Part shown: piece after piece, positions 13,860-22,447 of the stretch | Position numbering within the stretch: position 1 is the first letter of the stretch | Layout: each line of letters begins with the position of its first letter | From: an uncultured Candidatus Saccharibacteria bacterium | GTDB lineage: Bacteria > Patescibacteriota > Saccharimonadia > Saccharimonadales > Saccharimonadaceae | Assembly (NCBI GenBank): GCA_949063825.1 | Contig: CARSRA010000010.1 | Location: 1-25,963, forward strand | Direction: 5' to 3' | Length of the DNA stretch: 25,963 nucleotides | Position numbers and translations under genes: made by a program | The notes under the pieces: model-generated | The model's input: the letters and a program-made list of their open reading frames with translations, nothing else | Databases searched by the model: none | What the model was told of the DNA's origin: nothing

Positions 13860-15671
13860 CTAAGTCACGATTAACGGTTCTCGCCACTCCGCTGGATAAT
13901 CATTCTCGCCTAGCAGCAGCGCAATTGTTGCAGCCAGATTTGTTAGCCCTGCGTCCTTAAGCTCAGCGGACTGATATTTTTTAGCATTCTTAGTATTATC
14001 ATAAAAGATGCATGGCACAGGATTAGTCGTATGCGAAGTTCTTGGCACACCATCCTTGTCGATCAGTTCCTCAAGGTTCCCATGATCAGCAGTGATGATC
14101 ATCATTCCGCCTAACTCGTCAATTTTTTTAGCAAGACGACGCAACTGCAAATCTACCGCTTCGATTGCAACAATACCCGCCTCAAGATCCGCGAAATGTC
14201 CAATCATGTCGCCATTTGGATAATTGATCCGGATAAACTGGTATTTGTCTATATTATCAAGCACGGCGTCGGTGATTTCACCGGCCTTCATCCAAGGATA
14301 ATTATTGAGCGATTCGGCTTTATAGTCGGATTTAATCTCAATATGTTGCTCGCGCGGAGCCTTTTTATAACTATTACCATTGAAGTAATAGGTGACATGG
14401 CCAAACTTCAAAGTCTCGGACACTGCAAGCTGCGAGATCTTGTTCTTACCTAAAAAGACATTTAGGGGCATTTTGATCTGAATCGGCGGAACCAAAATAT
14501 GCTCTGGGATATGTCGGTCTCTATCATATTCAGTCAAGCCCACATAAAAGACTTTCGGGCCAGGATTCTTTTCACCATCAATATCCTTTTGATTCTTAGG
14601 CGAACGATCAAACTTATCAAATTCTTCTACGCAGAATGCCTCTGAAAATTCTACCGCTCGATCTGCCCGGAAATCATAATAAACAAATACGTCGCCATCA
14701 CGAACTTTACCAATCGGAGTTGCGCCATGTGCCGTACTAGCCGAAGAATGTTTTGCACGTTCAGCACGCGCTGCTAGGGCTGATTTTGCGGCATTATTCT
14801 CCACAATCACAAAAGCTGGTAAATATTGATCTTGTACTTTAGGGTCTTCACTACGCAAAACCTTAATTGCCTCAGTCGCTGAACGGAATTCACGCGGGGC
14901 CTTACCATGCACGATCGCATCCCAACCCAGTTTTACTTTACCCCAATCATTTTCATAACGATCAGCTACCATCATTTCGCGCCCACCGCCAGAGGCAATA
15001 CGGAAATCTGCATCCTTAAACTGACTGCAAAATTCCTCTAATCGCTTGATATATTTCGGCTCAGATTGTGGCGCTACATCGCGACCATCAAAGACTGCAT
15101 GAATCCGAATACGTCGCACACCCTCGTCATATGCTCGCTTAATCATCTGTTCGAGATGATTAATGTCACTATGCACGCCGCCATCAGAAAAAATCCCACA
15201 AAAATGCAATGTCGCTGGAACTTTATTTTGAGCTTTTTTAGTTGCTTGCGACTTCCAAAAGTCAACTGCCGTAGCTTTTGCACTCTTTTCGGCTTTTTTT
15301 CCAGCGAAACGCACGGCAACAGAATCATCCTCGGTCGTCTTTGCTCCCAGCTGAGCCATCGCTCCACGCCAAGCCTTTGACAACCAGATGTCGCCAGTTT
15401 TAAAAGCTGCCTCAATCCCAGCAATTCCCTGCTTAATAATTTGCCCTGCACCAATCGCATTATGCCCGACTTCGGAATTCCCCATTTGCCCTGGCATAAT
15501 TCCAACCGCCTCACCCGAAGCTTCAAGTGGAATATGTAGATATTTACTCATCGCAAGATCTAAGAATTCAGTGTGTGCCTGGCGAACAGCATTACCACTA
15601 CGGCGTGAGCTTAGCCCCATACCGTCCACTACAACCAAAACTACTGGACCGTCATAATGTATCTTTTTCAT
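13860..15671 (-). CDS. gpmI: 2,3-bisphosphoglycerate-independent phosphoglycerate mutase, enlarged
   Basis: 603 aa against about 510 usual. It converts 3-phosphoglycerate to 2-phosphoglycerate in glycolysis with two Mn2+ ions. All core motifs are present: VVVDGMGL (first metal Asp16), MGNSEVGHNAIGAG with phospho-Ser66, FSDGGVHSD, DGRDVAPQS, YYDFRADRAVE, GLTEYD, NYPNGDMIGH, ITADHGN and SHTTNPVP. The extra length sits mostly in two lysine/alanine-rich insertions, about residues 110-150 (before FSDGGVHS) and about 295-325 (before DFRADRA). It is the last gene of the agmatine operon, 20 nt after aguA with its own AGAGAGGT ribosome site. Confidence 0.93.
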   Translation of the reverse strand: MKKIHYDGPVVLVVVDGMGLSSRRSGNAVRQAHTEFLDLAMSKYLHIPLEASGEAVGIMPGQMGNSEVGHNAIGAGQIIKQGIAGIEAAFKTGDIWLSKAWRGAMAQLGAKTTEDDSVAVRFAGKKAEKSAKATAVDFWKSQATKKAQNKVPATLHFCGIFSDGGVHSDINHLEQMIKRAYDEGVRRIRIHAVFDGRDVAPQSEPKYIKRLEEFCSQFKDADFRIASGGGREMMVADRYENDWGKVKLGWDAIVHGKAPREFRSATEAIKVLRSEDPKVQDQYLPAFVIVENNAAKSALAARAERAKHSSASTAHGATPIGKVRDGDVFVYYDFRADRAVEFSEAFCVEEFDKFDRSPKNQKDIDGEKNPGPKVFYVGLTEYDRDRHIPEHILVPPIQIKMPLNVFLGKNKISQLAVSETLKFGHVTYYFNGNSYKKAPREQHIEIKSDYKAESLNNYPWMKAGEITDAVLDNIDKYQFIRINYPNGDMIGHFADLEAGIVAIEAVDLQLRRLAKKIDELGGMMIITADHGNLEELIDKDGVPRTSHTTNPVPCIFYDNTKNAKKYQSAELKDAGLTNLAATIALLLGENDYPAEWREPLIVT

Positions 15672-15691
15672 TATACCTCTCTAATCTATGA

Positions 15692-16789
15692 TTACGGTTT
15701 CGGAACCTGCTGCGTGATACAGTGAATATTCCCACCGCCCAACAAAATTTCGCGCGCATAGATCGGTTCGATCACCTTATCCGGGAATAATTCTTTCAAG
15801 GTATCAATCGCCGCTTGATCATGTGGGTCATCGAAAATTGGCAAAATGATCGCACCATTACAGTTATAATAATTGACATAACTTGCCGGTAAACGGTCAC
15901 CTTCTTTGCGAGGGAAAGTCCCCTCAACTTGATCAACATGTGCTGCCTCTTCGGCGGTAATTGTCACCGGATTTGGGACGTGAATTTTTACGACCTCAAT
16001 TTTGCGACCCTTAGCGTCAGTCTGGCTCTCAAGATAATCGAGCGCTATCTGACTGCGTTCATGCTGCGGGTCATCTTCGTTGTCTTCCCAAGCCAAGACG
16101 ACTTTACCTGGAGCAACAAATTGACAGATATTATCGACGTGTCCGTTCGTATCTTCGTCCATATAAATACCTTTTGGAATCCAAAGCACTTTCTCGGCGC
16201 CAAGGTATTCTTTGAGTTTTTCCTCGATCTGCTCTTTGCTCATTTCAGGATTACGCCCCTCGTCAAGCAGACATTCCTCGGTCGTAAGAATCGTACCTTC
16301 GCCATCACTATGAATACTGCCACCCTCAAGAACAAAATCACTCGTACGATAACGATCAATCCCCTCGATCGCACACATTTTCGCACCAATGAAATCATCT
16401 TGATCCCACGGGAAATAAAGACCATTTACCAGGCCACCCCAAGCATTAAACTTCCAATCTACACCGCGCAATCGTCCACGACCATTAATCACGCAGGTCG
16501 CACCACAATCGCGAATCCACGCATCGTTATTTGCAAGCTCAACCACCTGCACATTCGGCATATTCATTTCTAGGACATGCGCATATTGGCTAACATTTAC
16601 TCCTACTACGACCGGCTCATATTTAGCAATAGTTTGGATGACTTGCTGAAATACCGCCTGCGCCGGCTCAGCATTTTCACGCCAGTTATCCTCACGCTCC
16701 GGCCATAGCAAATAAGTACAACGATGCTCATGCCATTCCGCCGGCATATAATAACCATCTTGCTTAGGAGTCTTATCATTAATTCGCAT
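15692..16789 (-). CDS. aguA: Agmatine deiminase
   Basis: 365 aa, standard length. It hydrolyses agmatine to N-carbamoylputrescine and ammonia (guanidino-modifying superfamily, pentein fold). Family motifs: WPEREDNWRENA (residues about 29-40), NDAWIRDCGAT, EGGSIHSDGEGT (catalytic Glu/His region), TNGHVDNICQF, and the C-terminal GGGNIHCITQQ with the nucleophilic cysteine. Start and the upstream aguD stop share a base in TAATG, so the pair is translationally coupled. With ptcA and the antiporter it makes an agmatine-to-putrescine route. Confidence 0.96.
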   Translation of the reverse strand: MRINDKTPKQDGYYMPAEWHEHRCTYLLWPEREDNWRENAEPAQAVFQQVIQTIAKYEPVVVGVNVSQYAHVLEMNMPNVQVVELANNDAWIRDCGATCVINGRGRLRGVDWKFNAWGGLVNGLYFPWDQDDFIGAKMCAIEGIDRYRTSDFVLEGGSIHSDGEGTILTTEECLLDEGRNPEMSKEQIEEKLKEYLGAEKVLWIPKGIYMDEDTNGHVDNICQFVAPGKVVLAWEDNEDDPQHERSQIALDYLESQTDAKGRKIEVVKIHVPNPVTITAEEAAHVDQVEGTFPRKEGDRLPASYVNYYNCNGAIILPIFDDPHDQAAIDTLKELFPDKVIEPIYAREILLGGGNIHCITQQVPKP

Positions 16790-18300
16790 TATTTTGTCGC
16801 CTTTCTTGTAGTTTTTGTTTTCTTACCGCTCTTCAGGGCACGATTTTTCTTGCCACTGCGATTATATTTATTCCATTCCCCATAAGTCACAGTGACATTA
16901 CGCACCATAATCTCACCAGCAATCACCGCAAGACATGCCCCCGCAATTAACGGCCAATTATATTCAAACATTTCAAGGTTAAATTCTGGGAAGAGCGTAA
17001 AGAAGAGCGCCACAATGAGTAGTAGCATTGGTACAAAAGCATACAGAAAGATTTTTATTCCACCACCGCTAATCCAGTAACCGTTCTTCGTTTGTGGTCC
17101 ACGTTTATGTAACTTATAGAAGGCCGCAAACATCGGCAAGTACGACATCAAAAGCGTCACTAGGCTGAGCGAGAAGAAGGTCCAGAACAGATTTGTAATG
17201 TCCTCAGAGACGAATTCAGCAATTAGGATACCAGCCACCGAGATGACCGCTGCGACTACGCCAGTCCAAATTGAAACTACATATGGCACGCCGCTCTTGT
17301 TTCGTTTCATCCATGATTTCGGGAATGCTCCATCCTGTGCTGCAAAAGCCGTGACCGAATTTACACCAAAAGTCCATGAGGAGATATTAGCAATCAAAGT
17401 ATAGATAAACATCCCGCCAACCACGAGCGTGATCGCCTTAATCGCACCAGCCGAAAGACCAATCGTAGTCAGTAGGCTATTGTAGCTATCCAGCAACCCC
17501 GAGTTCGTCTGCAGCTCTTCTAGTGGCACCGCTACACCGATGCCAAAACTTGGCAGTAAGTAGAAAATTGCGATCAAAATACCACCGAGGATAATCGCTT
17601 TGGGAATTTCTTTTTTGGGATTTTGCATATCATCGCTAAAGGTCGAAACCACCTCAAACCCAAGCATATTAAAGATGATTAGTGAGACAAAACCAAGGCC
17701 AGTAAAATCAAAACCGCCATCAGCGCCGACCATCGGCAAGAAATCAGTCCAAGATTCAATCGGATTTGCGCTACCCTGCGTAACTAAGACGTAAATTCCT
17801 AAGCCACCGAGCCCTGCCATAAAAATAAATTTCACAATCGCACCAAGATTCGACACCCAGGCACTCTGTGAAATCCGAAGCATACCAAGCACCGTCACGA
17901 GTAAGATATAACCAAGCTGAATCGCAAGTATGATCGGCCAAGTCATCTCAAAGCCTAACATCTGCAAGAGATAGGTCGTGACAAGATCAGCGAGCGAAGC
18001 TACCCAAAGCGGAAAGTTAATCCAATAATACCAAGCAACTCGACTAGCCCATTTCTCACCTAAAGCTTTTTCGATCCAAGTATACATGCCGCCTTCTGAC
18101 GGGTATTGCGAACCGAGCTCGGCCGAAATCAGACCATAAGGGACAAAGAATGCAACCAGCATTAATATCCACCAAATATACTGCGAATTCCCGATTGCCG
18201 CTGTTGGCGCAACCGCATCACCCACTAAGATAATACAGACTGTCGCCAGTACGGCGCTAAACAGCCGGAATTTCTTAGCGGTTTTATTTTTTTTCGGCAT
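16789..18300 (-). CDS. aguD: APC-family amino acid/polyamine antiporter, probable agmatine-putrescine exchanger
   Basis: 503 aa with about twelve hydrophobic segments and a basic C-terminal tail. The N-terminal GDAVAPTAAIGNSQYIWW then SQYPSEGGMYTWIEKALG stretch is the APC superfamily substrate-site and helix 2-3 region. FNMLGFEVVSTFSDDMQNPKKEIPKAI is the helix 6-7 signature. APC exchangers next to agmatine genes in lactic acid bacteria (AguD) swap agmatine for putrescine. Substrate is inferred from the operon, not from the protein. Both ends are coupled: TAATG junctions with ptcA upstream and aguA downstream. Confidence 0.85.
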   Translation of the reverse strand: MPKKNKTAKKFRLFSAVLATVCIILVGDAVAPTAAIGNSQYIWWILMLVAFFVPYGLISAELGSQYPSEGGMYTWIEKALGEKWASRVAWYYWINFPLWVASLADLVTTYLLQMLGFEMTWPIILAIQLGYILLVTVLGMLRISQSAWVSNLGAIVKFIFMAGLGGLGIYVLVTQGSANPIESWTDFLPMVGADGGFDFTGLGFVSLIIFNMLGFEVVSTFSDDMQNPKKEIPKAIILGGILIAIFYLLPSFGIGVAVPLEELQTNSGLLDSYNSLLTTIGLSAGAIKAITLVVGGMFIYTLIANISSWTFGVNSVTAFAAQDGAFPKSWMKRNKSGVPYVVSIWTGVVAAVISVAGILIAEFVSEDITNLFWTFFSLSLVTLLMSYLPMFAAFYKLHKRGPQTKNGYWISGGGIKIFLYAFVPMLLLIVALFFTLFPEFNLEMFEYNWPLIAGACLAVIAGEIMVRNVTVTYGEWNKYNRSGKKNRALKSGKKTKTTRKATK

Positions 18301-19334
18301 TATTTCTCCTTCCCTTTTGTTTTATCGGCTTGAGCTTTGATCACGTCCAAAGCTTCTTGCGCCATGCCACTAAAGTATAATAATAACCCTCGCTGTGCCG
18401 TAAGACGATTTTCAGCCTCGTCCCAGGCCAATGAATTCGGTCCATCAAGCACCGCGTCTGTCACCTCTTCCCCGCGATTTGCTGGTAGGCAATGTAGGAA
18501 TTTCACATCTGGATTCCCAGTAGCCGCCAACATTTCTTCGTTGACTTGGTACTTAGGATAAAAATCACGCATATAAACTTCTTTTGGCGTTTCTTTATCA
18601 TAAAGCCCATACCAAACGTCGGTATAAATAAAATCCGCATTCTCAAGTACGTAAGGATTGTCCGAAACATGTACGCTGCCGCCATAGTTTTGATTATTAG
18701 CGCGTCCAATTTTTAGATAATCATCCGAAAGCCATTTCGCCGGTGGAGCATACTGCGTAAACTGCATCCCCATCTTCGAACAAATCATCATCAGCGAAGC
18801 ACATACCTGCGTACAATCACCAACGAACACTACTGAGACTTTATCGAGAGTTTTACCCTTCGGCAAATTATCAAAAATCGTAATAATGTCACCAATCTCT
18901 TGGGTCGGATGATTATAATCTGACATGCCATTGATCACTGGCACGCTCGAACTCTCCGCTAGAGCCATAATATCGCCATGATGGTTCACTCGTGACATAA
19001 TCATATCGCACATCCGAGCTAAAACTTTCGCCGTATCACCCACCGTTTCGTGCGAACCAAGCTGGATCGAACCTGGATCAAGATTGAGCGCGTGCCCACC
19101 AAGCTGCTCCATACCGACCTCGAACGAAACCCGTGTCCTAGTCGAACGCTGTTCAAACAGCATCGCGAGAGTCTTATGATACAGAGTATCAAGTGTCCCA
19201 CCGGATTTCAAAAAACCGCGCACCGTAGTCGCAGTCTTGATAATGTCCAAAATTTCCGATTGATCAAAATCGGTTGTGTCAATGAAATCTTTTTTAGTTG
19301 GGGTTTTATGTTTGAGCTCATACGGATTATACAT
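18300..19334 (-). CDS. ptcA: Putrescine carbamoyltransferase
   Basis: 344 aa. It phosphorolyses N-carbamoylputrescine to putrescine and carbamoyl phosphate. The carbamoyl-phosphate site STRTRVSFE (residues about 63-71), HPTQEIGD and FLHCLPANRGEEVTD are shared with ornithine carbamoyltransferases. The decisive difference is the amine-binding loop: DVWYGLYDKET replaces the SMG loop of ornithine enzymes, and YGLY is the mark of putrescine carbamoyltransferase. The C-terminal extension is lysine-rich. First gene of ptcA-aguD-aguA-gpmI, joined to aguD by TAATG. It has no Shine-Dalgarno; an extended -10 lies 6 nt upstream. Synonyms in lactic acid bacteria are agcB or aguB. Confidence 0.92.
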   Translation of the reverse strand: MYNPYELKHKTPTKKDFIDTTDFDQSEILDIIKTATTVRGFLKSGGTLDTLYHKTLAMLFEQRSTRTRVSFEVGMEQLGGHALNLDPGSIQLGSHETVGDTAKVLARMCDMIMSRVNHHGDIMALAESSSVPVINGMSDYNHPTQEIGDIITIFDNLPKGKTLDKVSVVFVGDCTQVCASLMMICSKMGMQFTQYAPPAKWLSDDYLKIGRANNQNYGGSVHVSDNPYVLENADFIYTDVWYGLYDKETPKEVYMRDFYPKYQVNEEMLAATGNPDVKFLHCLPANRGEEVTDAVLDGPNSLAWDEAENRLTAQRGLLLYFSGMAQEALDVIKAQADKTKGKEK

Positions 19335-19340
19335 AAGCTG

Positions 19341-19349
19341 ATTGTATCA
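19341..19349 (-). promoter_or_regulatory. Extended -10 promoter of the agmatine operon, leaderless type
   Basis: Minus strand TGATACAAT (extended -10, TACAAT at 19341-19346), 6 nt before the ptcA ATG. No good -35. Confidence 0.5.
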
Positions 19350-19464
19350 TAATTTCTAAAAATAAGCTTAAAAATTAGTATAAGCTTGACTTTTTCGATT
19401 GTATATGATAAAATAGAAAGATAGGCCCTCATTTTACATGAGGCGGCATACTTATGATCTATGC

Positions 19465-19470
19465 TATAAT
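19465..19470 (+). promoter_or_regulatory. -10 box fixing the ruvB start
   Basis: TATAAT at 19465-19470 followed by TGCAGC and ATG at 19477. An in-frame ATG at 19438 lies upstream of this box and would give an atypical 13-residue extension. Confidence 0.55.
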
Positions 19471-19476
19471 TGCAGC

Positions 19477-20520
19477 ATGGGAATTGAACGAAAAATGGAT
19501 CTAGGAAGCGAAAAACCCGAACGATTAGTCGATACTACGCTCAGTAGTGATCCAGCCGAAGAGTCCGAAGAAGTCACCTTGCGCCCGCTCAGTTTTTCCG
19601 ATTATATTGGTCAAGATCGTCTCAAAAAAAATCTCAAACTCGCAATTGACGCAGTCAAAAAACGCGATGATGGCACCGCGCTTGATCATATTCTGCTCTA
19701 TGGGCCACCCGGACTCGGCAAGACAACGATGGCTAATGTTATCGCACATGAGATGGGAGCGAGTCTGCGCGTTACGAGCGGTCCAGCGATCGAGCGAGCT
19801 GGTGACCTAGCCTCGATCTTAACAAATTTGCAAAATGGTGACATACTTTTCATTGATGAAATTCATCGTCTACGCCGCGCCGTGGAGGAGGTTCTTTATT
19901 CAGCTATGGAGGATTACAAACTAGATATTGTGATTGGCAAGGGTCCAGCTGCGCGTTCGGTACGTCTAGACTTACCGAAATTCACAGTCGTCGGTGCAAC
20001 AACGCGCACTGGTTCTTTAGCGGGTCCATTGAGGGATCGCTTTGGTCTCGTACATCGTCTAGAATATTACAAGTTGCCAGAAATCGAGCGAATCATCGCG
20101 CGAACCGCAAAAATCCTAGGTACAGACATTGCCCCAGAGGCGACTAGTTTGCTCGCGACCCGAGCCCGTCTCACTCCGCGCATTGCAAACCGTCTGACCA
20201 AACGTGTGCGCGATTATGCTGAGGTGCATGGCGACGGCTTCATTAATACTGAATTTGCCACTGGCGCGCTCGAACTAATGGAAATTGACGAGCTAGGCCT
20301 TGATCCGGCCGATCGCAACATGTTAAAGCTAATGCTTGATAATTATGGCGATCGGCCGGTCGGTCTTAATACTATTGCCGCGCTAACTGGCGACGAAGCC
20401 GCCACAATCGAGGATCATTACGAGCCATATTTGTTACAAATGGGATTACTCACTCGCACACCGCGCGGCCGTGCCGTGACTCTAAAAGCTAAAGAACACC
20501 TTAAGAAACATGGCATCTAG
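19477..20520 (+). CDS. ruvB: Holliday junction branch migration helicase subunit RuvB
   Basis: 347 aa from the ATG at 19477. AAA+ motor that, with RuvA, drives branch migration of Holliday junctions. Signatures: LRPLSFSDYIGQDRLKKNL near the N-terminus, Walker A GPPGLGKTT, Walker B FIDEIHRL, GATTRTGSLAGPLRDRFG (sensor 1 and arginine finger region), and the C-terminal winged helix ending PRGRAVTLKAKEHL. The longer start at 19438 is rejected because TATAAT lies between it and the family-like start. Single gene, divergent from ptcA, ending in a strong hairpin. Confidence 0.96.
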   Translation: MGIERKMDLGSEKPERLVDTTLSSDPAEESEEVTLRPLSFSDYIGQDRLKKNLKLAIDAVKKRDDGTALDHILLYGPPGLGKTTMANVIAHEMGASLRVTSGPAIERAGDLASILTNLQNGDILFIDEIHRLRRAVEEVLYSAMEDYKLDIVIGKGPAARSVRLDLPKFTVVGATTRTGSLAGPLRDRFGLVHRLEYYKLPEIERIIARTAKILGTDIAPEATSLLATRARLTPRIANRLTKRVRDYAEVHGDGFINTEFATGALELMEIDELGLDPADRNMLKLMLDNYGDRPVGLNTIAALTGDEAATIEDHYEPYLLQMGLLTRTPRGRAVTLKAKEHLKKHGI

Positions 20521-20564
20521 TGTCCCAAAACAGTCGAAATCAACAAAAATACCATTAAGTTAAC

Positions 20565-20591
20565 AATACCCCGTACATAGTACGGGGTATT
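20565..20591. terminator. Perfect 12-bp hairpin after ruvB
   Basis: AATACCCCGTAC (20565-20576) pairs perfectly with GTACGGGGTATT (20580-20591) around a 3-nt loop, between the convergent ends of ruvB and the unknown gene. T-runs are poor on either strand, but the position fits a bidirectional terminator. A separate perfect 14-bp palindrome GCTACATATGTAGC follows at 20595-20608. Confidence 0.6.
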
Positions 20592-20625
20592 AGTGCTACA
20601 TATGTAGCGTCCCTGGCGCAAATGA

Positions 20626-21492
20626 TCAGAAATTATGCTTAGAGGCGTCCCTATACGAATTCATCTGAACCGTCGCCCGTCCATCGCTGTCGAATGTGAC
20701 CACCTTGATCGGGATGATCTGATGCTGATGCATATCAACATACTGCCTACGTAACCGTTCGAGGGCCATAATCGCCGAGACATATTCATGTCCCGTTTCC
20801 GGGATATCGCGCCGATTATAGTCTATGCTGGCCAAATCACAAAAACGGCGTAATTGATAGTACACTTCTATCTGACGTTTGGTCGGAGAGAAGCCAGCCA
20901 CATCCATATCTCCACGGTCAAGAAGCTCCTCATAGGAGTGCAATCGTGGATCATCAAATAGCGCTTCATCCTGAATCGCCCCAGGATAATCCGCCGTCAG
21001 ATACGGTAAATTCAAGGTATGCGAAATTGCAGTATTATACCGCTTACTCGCTTTTGACCCCTCTTTGCCGCAAAGCGCCCAATACCCGGGACCACCGCTG
21101 TGTGGTTTATAATGCTTTTTTGGCTGAGCCAAGTCACGCTCTTTAGTGCGACGTTTTTTGGGCCCACTTGGAGACTGCGTACTGGACGCAGTCTCTCCCT
21201 GCGTTATATCCACTTTCACATTCACTTTAGTGCTAAGCGGAGCGTTAACTGTGACTTCGACTGAAATCTCCGTCTCGGCCGACTCTTCGGCAGCTTCGGT
21301 AGCCTCATCTGCGTCTGCTATCGCGAAATTATCGGTAATCTTGTTAACATCGACAATATCGATAACTTCGACGACTCCAGCAGGTTCAACAACCTCGGGT
21401 ACATCCGTCACTCCAGACGTAACTGGCACCTCTGGCTCGCATAAGAGCCTCATAGCCATCTCCTTGATTTTTCGCATGATACCATTGCTCAT
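20626..21492 (-). CDS. Uncharacterised 288-aa protein with a low-complexity N-terminal half
   Basis: No family is recognised. Residues 20-105 are rich in Val, Glu, Ala and Thr with few aromatics, probably disordered. Residues about 108-135 are basic (KKRRTKERDLAQPKKHYKPH). Residues about 135-288 look like a folded domain (GGPGYWALCGKEG, YEELLDRGDMDVAGF, VYYQLRRFCDLASIDYNRRD, then a final strand pair VVTFDSDGRATVQMN). No signal peptide or membrane segment. It has a near-consensus promoter, a ~105-nt leader and a good ribosome site (AAGGGGG), unlike the leaderless genes around it. The open frame, promoter and ribosome site make it real; function is unknown. Confidence 0.7.
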   Translation of the reverse strand: MSNGIMRKIKEMAMRLLCEPEVPVTSGVTDVPEVVEPAGVVEVIDIVDVNKITDNFAIADADEATEAAEESAETEISVEVTVNAPLSTKVNVKVDITQGETASSTQSPSGPKKRRTKERDLAQPKKHYKPHSGGPGYWALCGKEGSKASKRYNTAISHTLNLPYLTADYPGAIQDEALFDDPRLHSYEELLDRGDMDVAGFSPTKRQIEVYYQLRRFCDLASIDYNRRDIPETGHEYVSAIMALERLRRQYVDMHQHQIIPIKVVTFDSDGRATVQMNSYRDASKHNF

Positions 21493-21604
21493 ACAATTTC
21501 CCCCTTCGATGATTTTTGCACCAGATTGATAAGCTACTTAAGACGATCACGCCTTAAGTCTATCCAACCATGGCGCTACGAAAAATATTTCGCCTTATCC
21601 TTCC

Positions 21605-21633
21605 ATTGTATCACAGATATCGTATTTTGTCAA
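21605..21633 (-). promoter_or_regulatory. Near-consensus promoter of the unknown 288-aa gene
   Basis: Minus strand TTGACA (21628-21633), 17-bp spacer, TACAAT (21605-21610), with TG one base before the -10 (extended). Among the strongest promoters in the window; it implies a ~105-nt leader. Confidence 0.8.
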
Positions 21634-21676
21634 GCATTTTAACACAAGATCGCGCTTTTGCCCCTTAACTAAGTAT

Positions 21677-21711
21677 AAGAGGCGGTCCGTCGGACCGCCT
21701 CTTGCGTTTTT
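21677..21711 (+). terminator. Strong intrinsic-terminator-like hairpin facing plus
   Basis: AAGAGGCGGTCC (21677-21688) and GGACCGCCTCTT (21692-21703) form a perfect 12-bp stem with a 3-nt loop, followed on the plus strand by GCG and TTTTT (21707-21711). Both flanking genes are on the minus strand. It may end the NUDIX transcript despite the poor T-run on that side. Confidence 0.6.
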
Positions 21712-21765
21712 AAAACGCCATTTCAATTATTTAGATTAGAGATTAAGAACAGATCCGCTTTATTA

Positions 21766-22416
21766 TTACCAGCTTTCAACTTCCGAAAACCGTGCCAGTA
21801 TTGCCTTTGCAATACTCCGCGTTGATCCGGAGGCGTTTTCTGGCAGTTCACCCAAGCCGAACCACTGCAATTCAGTGCTCTCGAAATTCGGCTTAGGTTC
21901 GCCCCAAAAGCGCTTGACGATATATATCAGCTTGACCGACCAAATTATGTCGCCATGCGGGTAGATGTGCTGCTTGCCGGAAAATTCGTCAAATAGGCGC
22001 AAATCCTCTTCATCGACCATAAGCCCGGCTTCCTCGTGAAGCTCGCGGACCACTCCTGTCTTAGCCGTTTCACCCGGCTCAATAATGCCGCTCGGCAAAC
22101 TCCACTTGCCGTTGTCGCTACGCCGCTCCAAAAGCACGCGCATATCGTTGTCCAGCACAACGGCCGTCGCTACCGGTGTGACCATCGGAAAATGTCCGAT
22201 CAATTTACGGATAGTTTTACTGTATCCATCCTGCTGATCACGCCACGGGTATTCTTCGGGGTCCTGCAGGTTAGCCTTATTCAGGGCATTGATGAACTCG
22301 ATATACCCCTGAAGAGCCACCCTTTCCTCCGGAGGCATCTCCTCTGCAGTCGTTAAGCGAAATGCGAGCCGCTCCATTAGGCCCACCAGTTTCATTAATT
22401 GCGGATTCATATTCAT
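21766..22416 (-). CDS. NUDIX hydrolase with an N-terminal helical domain
   Basis: 216 aa from the ATG at 22414-22416, which has GAGGAGG seven bases upstream; a longer start at 22446 would lie before this ribosome site. The complete Nudix box is at about residues 114-136: GIIEPGETAKTGVVRELHEEAGL (GX5EX7REUXEEXGU). Enzymes of this family cleave nucleoside diphosphates linked to another moiety; substrate cannot be told from the box. Residues 1-75 form a separate helical region (LMERLAFRLTTAEEM). Driven by a consensus-like promoter with palindromes over the -10 and in the leader, which suggests repressor control. Transcribed toward the unknown gene but separated by its own promoter. Confidence 0.88.
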   Translation of the reverse strand: MNMNPQLMKLVGLMERLAFRLTTAEEMPPEERVALQGYIEFINALNKANLQDPEEYPWRDQQDGYSKTIRKLIGHFPMVTPVATAVVLDNDMRVLLERRSDNGKWSLPSGIIEPGETAKTGVVRELHEEAGLMVDEEDLRLFDEFSGKQHIYPHGDIIWSVKLIYIVKRFWGEPKPNFESTELQWFGLGELPENASGSTRSIAKAILARFSEVESW

Positions 22417-22447
22417 ATGAATTCCTCCTCTCATAAAGAACTTCATC

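Larger units (their letters stand above)
21493..21765. other. Intergenic region: promoter, leader and hairpins between the unknown gene and the NUDIX gene
   Basis: Holds the 5' leader of the unknown gene with a 7-bp ACTTAAG/CTTAAGT hairpin (21537-21560 area), its promoter (21605-21633), and a 12-bp GC-rich terminator-like hairpin (21677-21703). No ORF of note. Confidence 0.6.

Noticed and set aside
15929..16573. 214-codon plus-strand ORF
   Set aside because: Fully antisense to aguA, which has all family motifs; a codon-bias shadow.
18300..19334. Ornithine carbamoyltransferase of an arginine deiminase operon
   Set aside because: The SMG ornithine loop is replaced by the YGLY putrescine loop, and the operon partner is agmatine deiminase, not arginine deiminase.
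19438..20520. Longer ruvB start at 19438
   Set aside because: A TATAAT box lies between it and the ATG at 19477, and the extra 13 residues are unlike RuvB N-termini.
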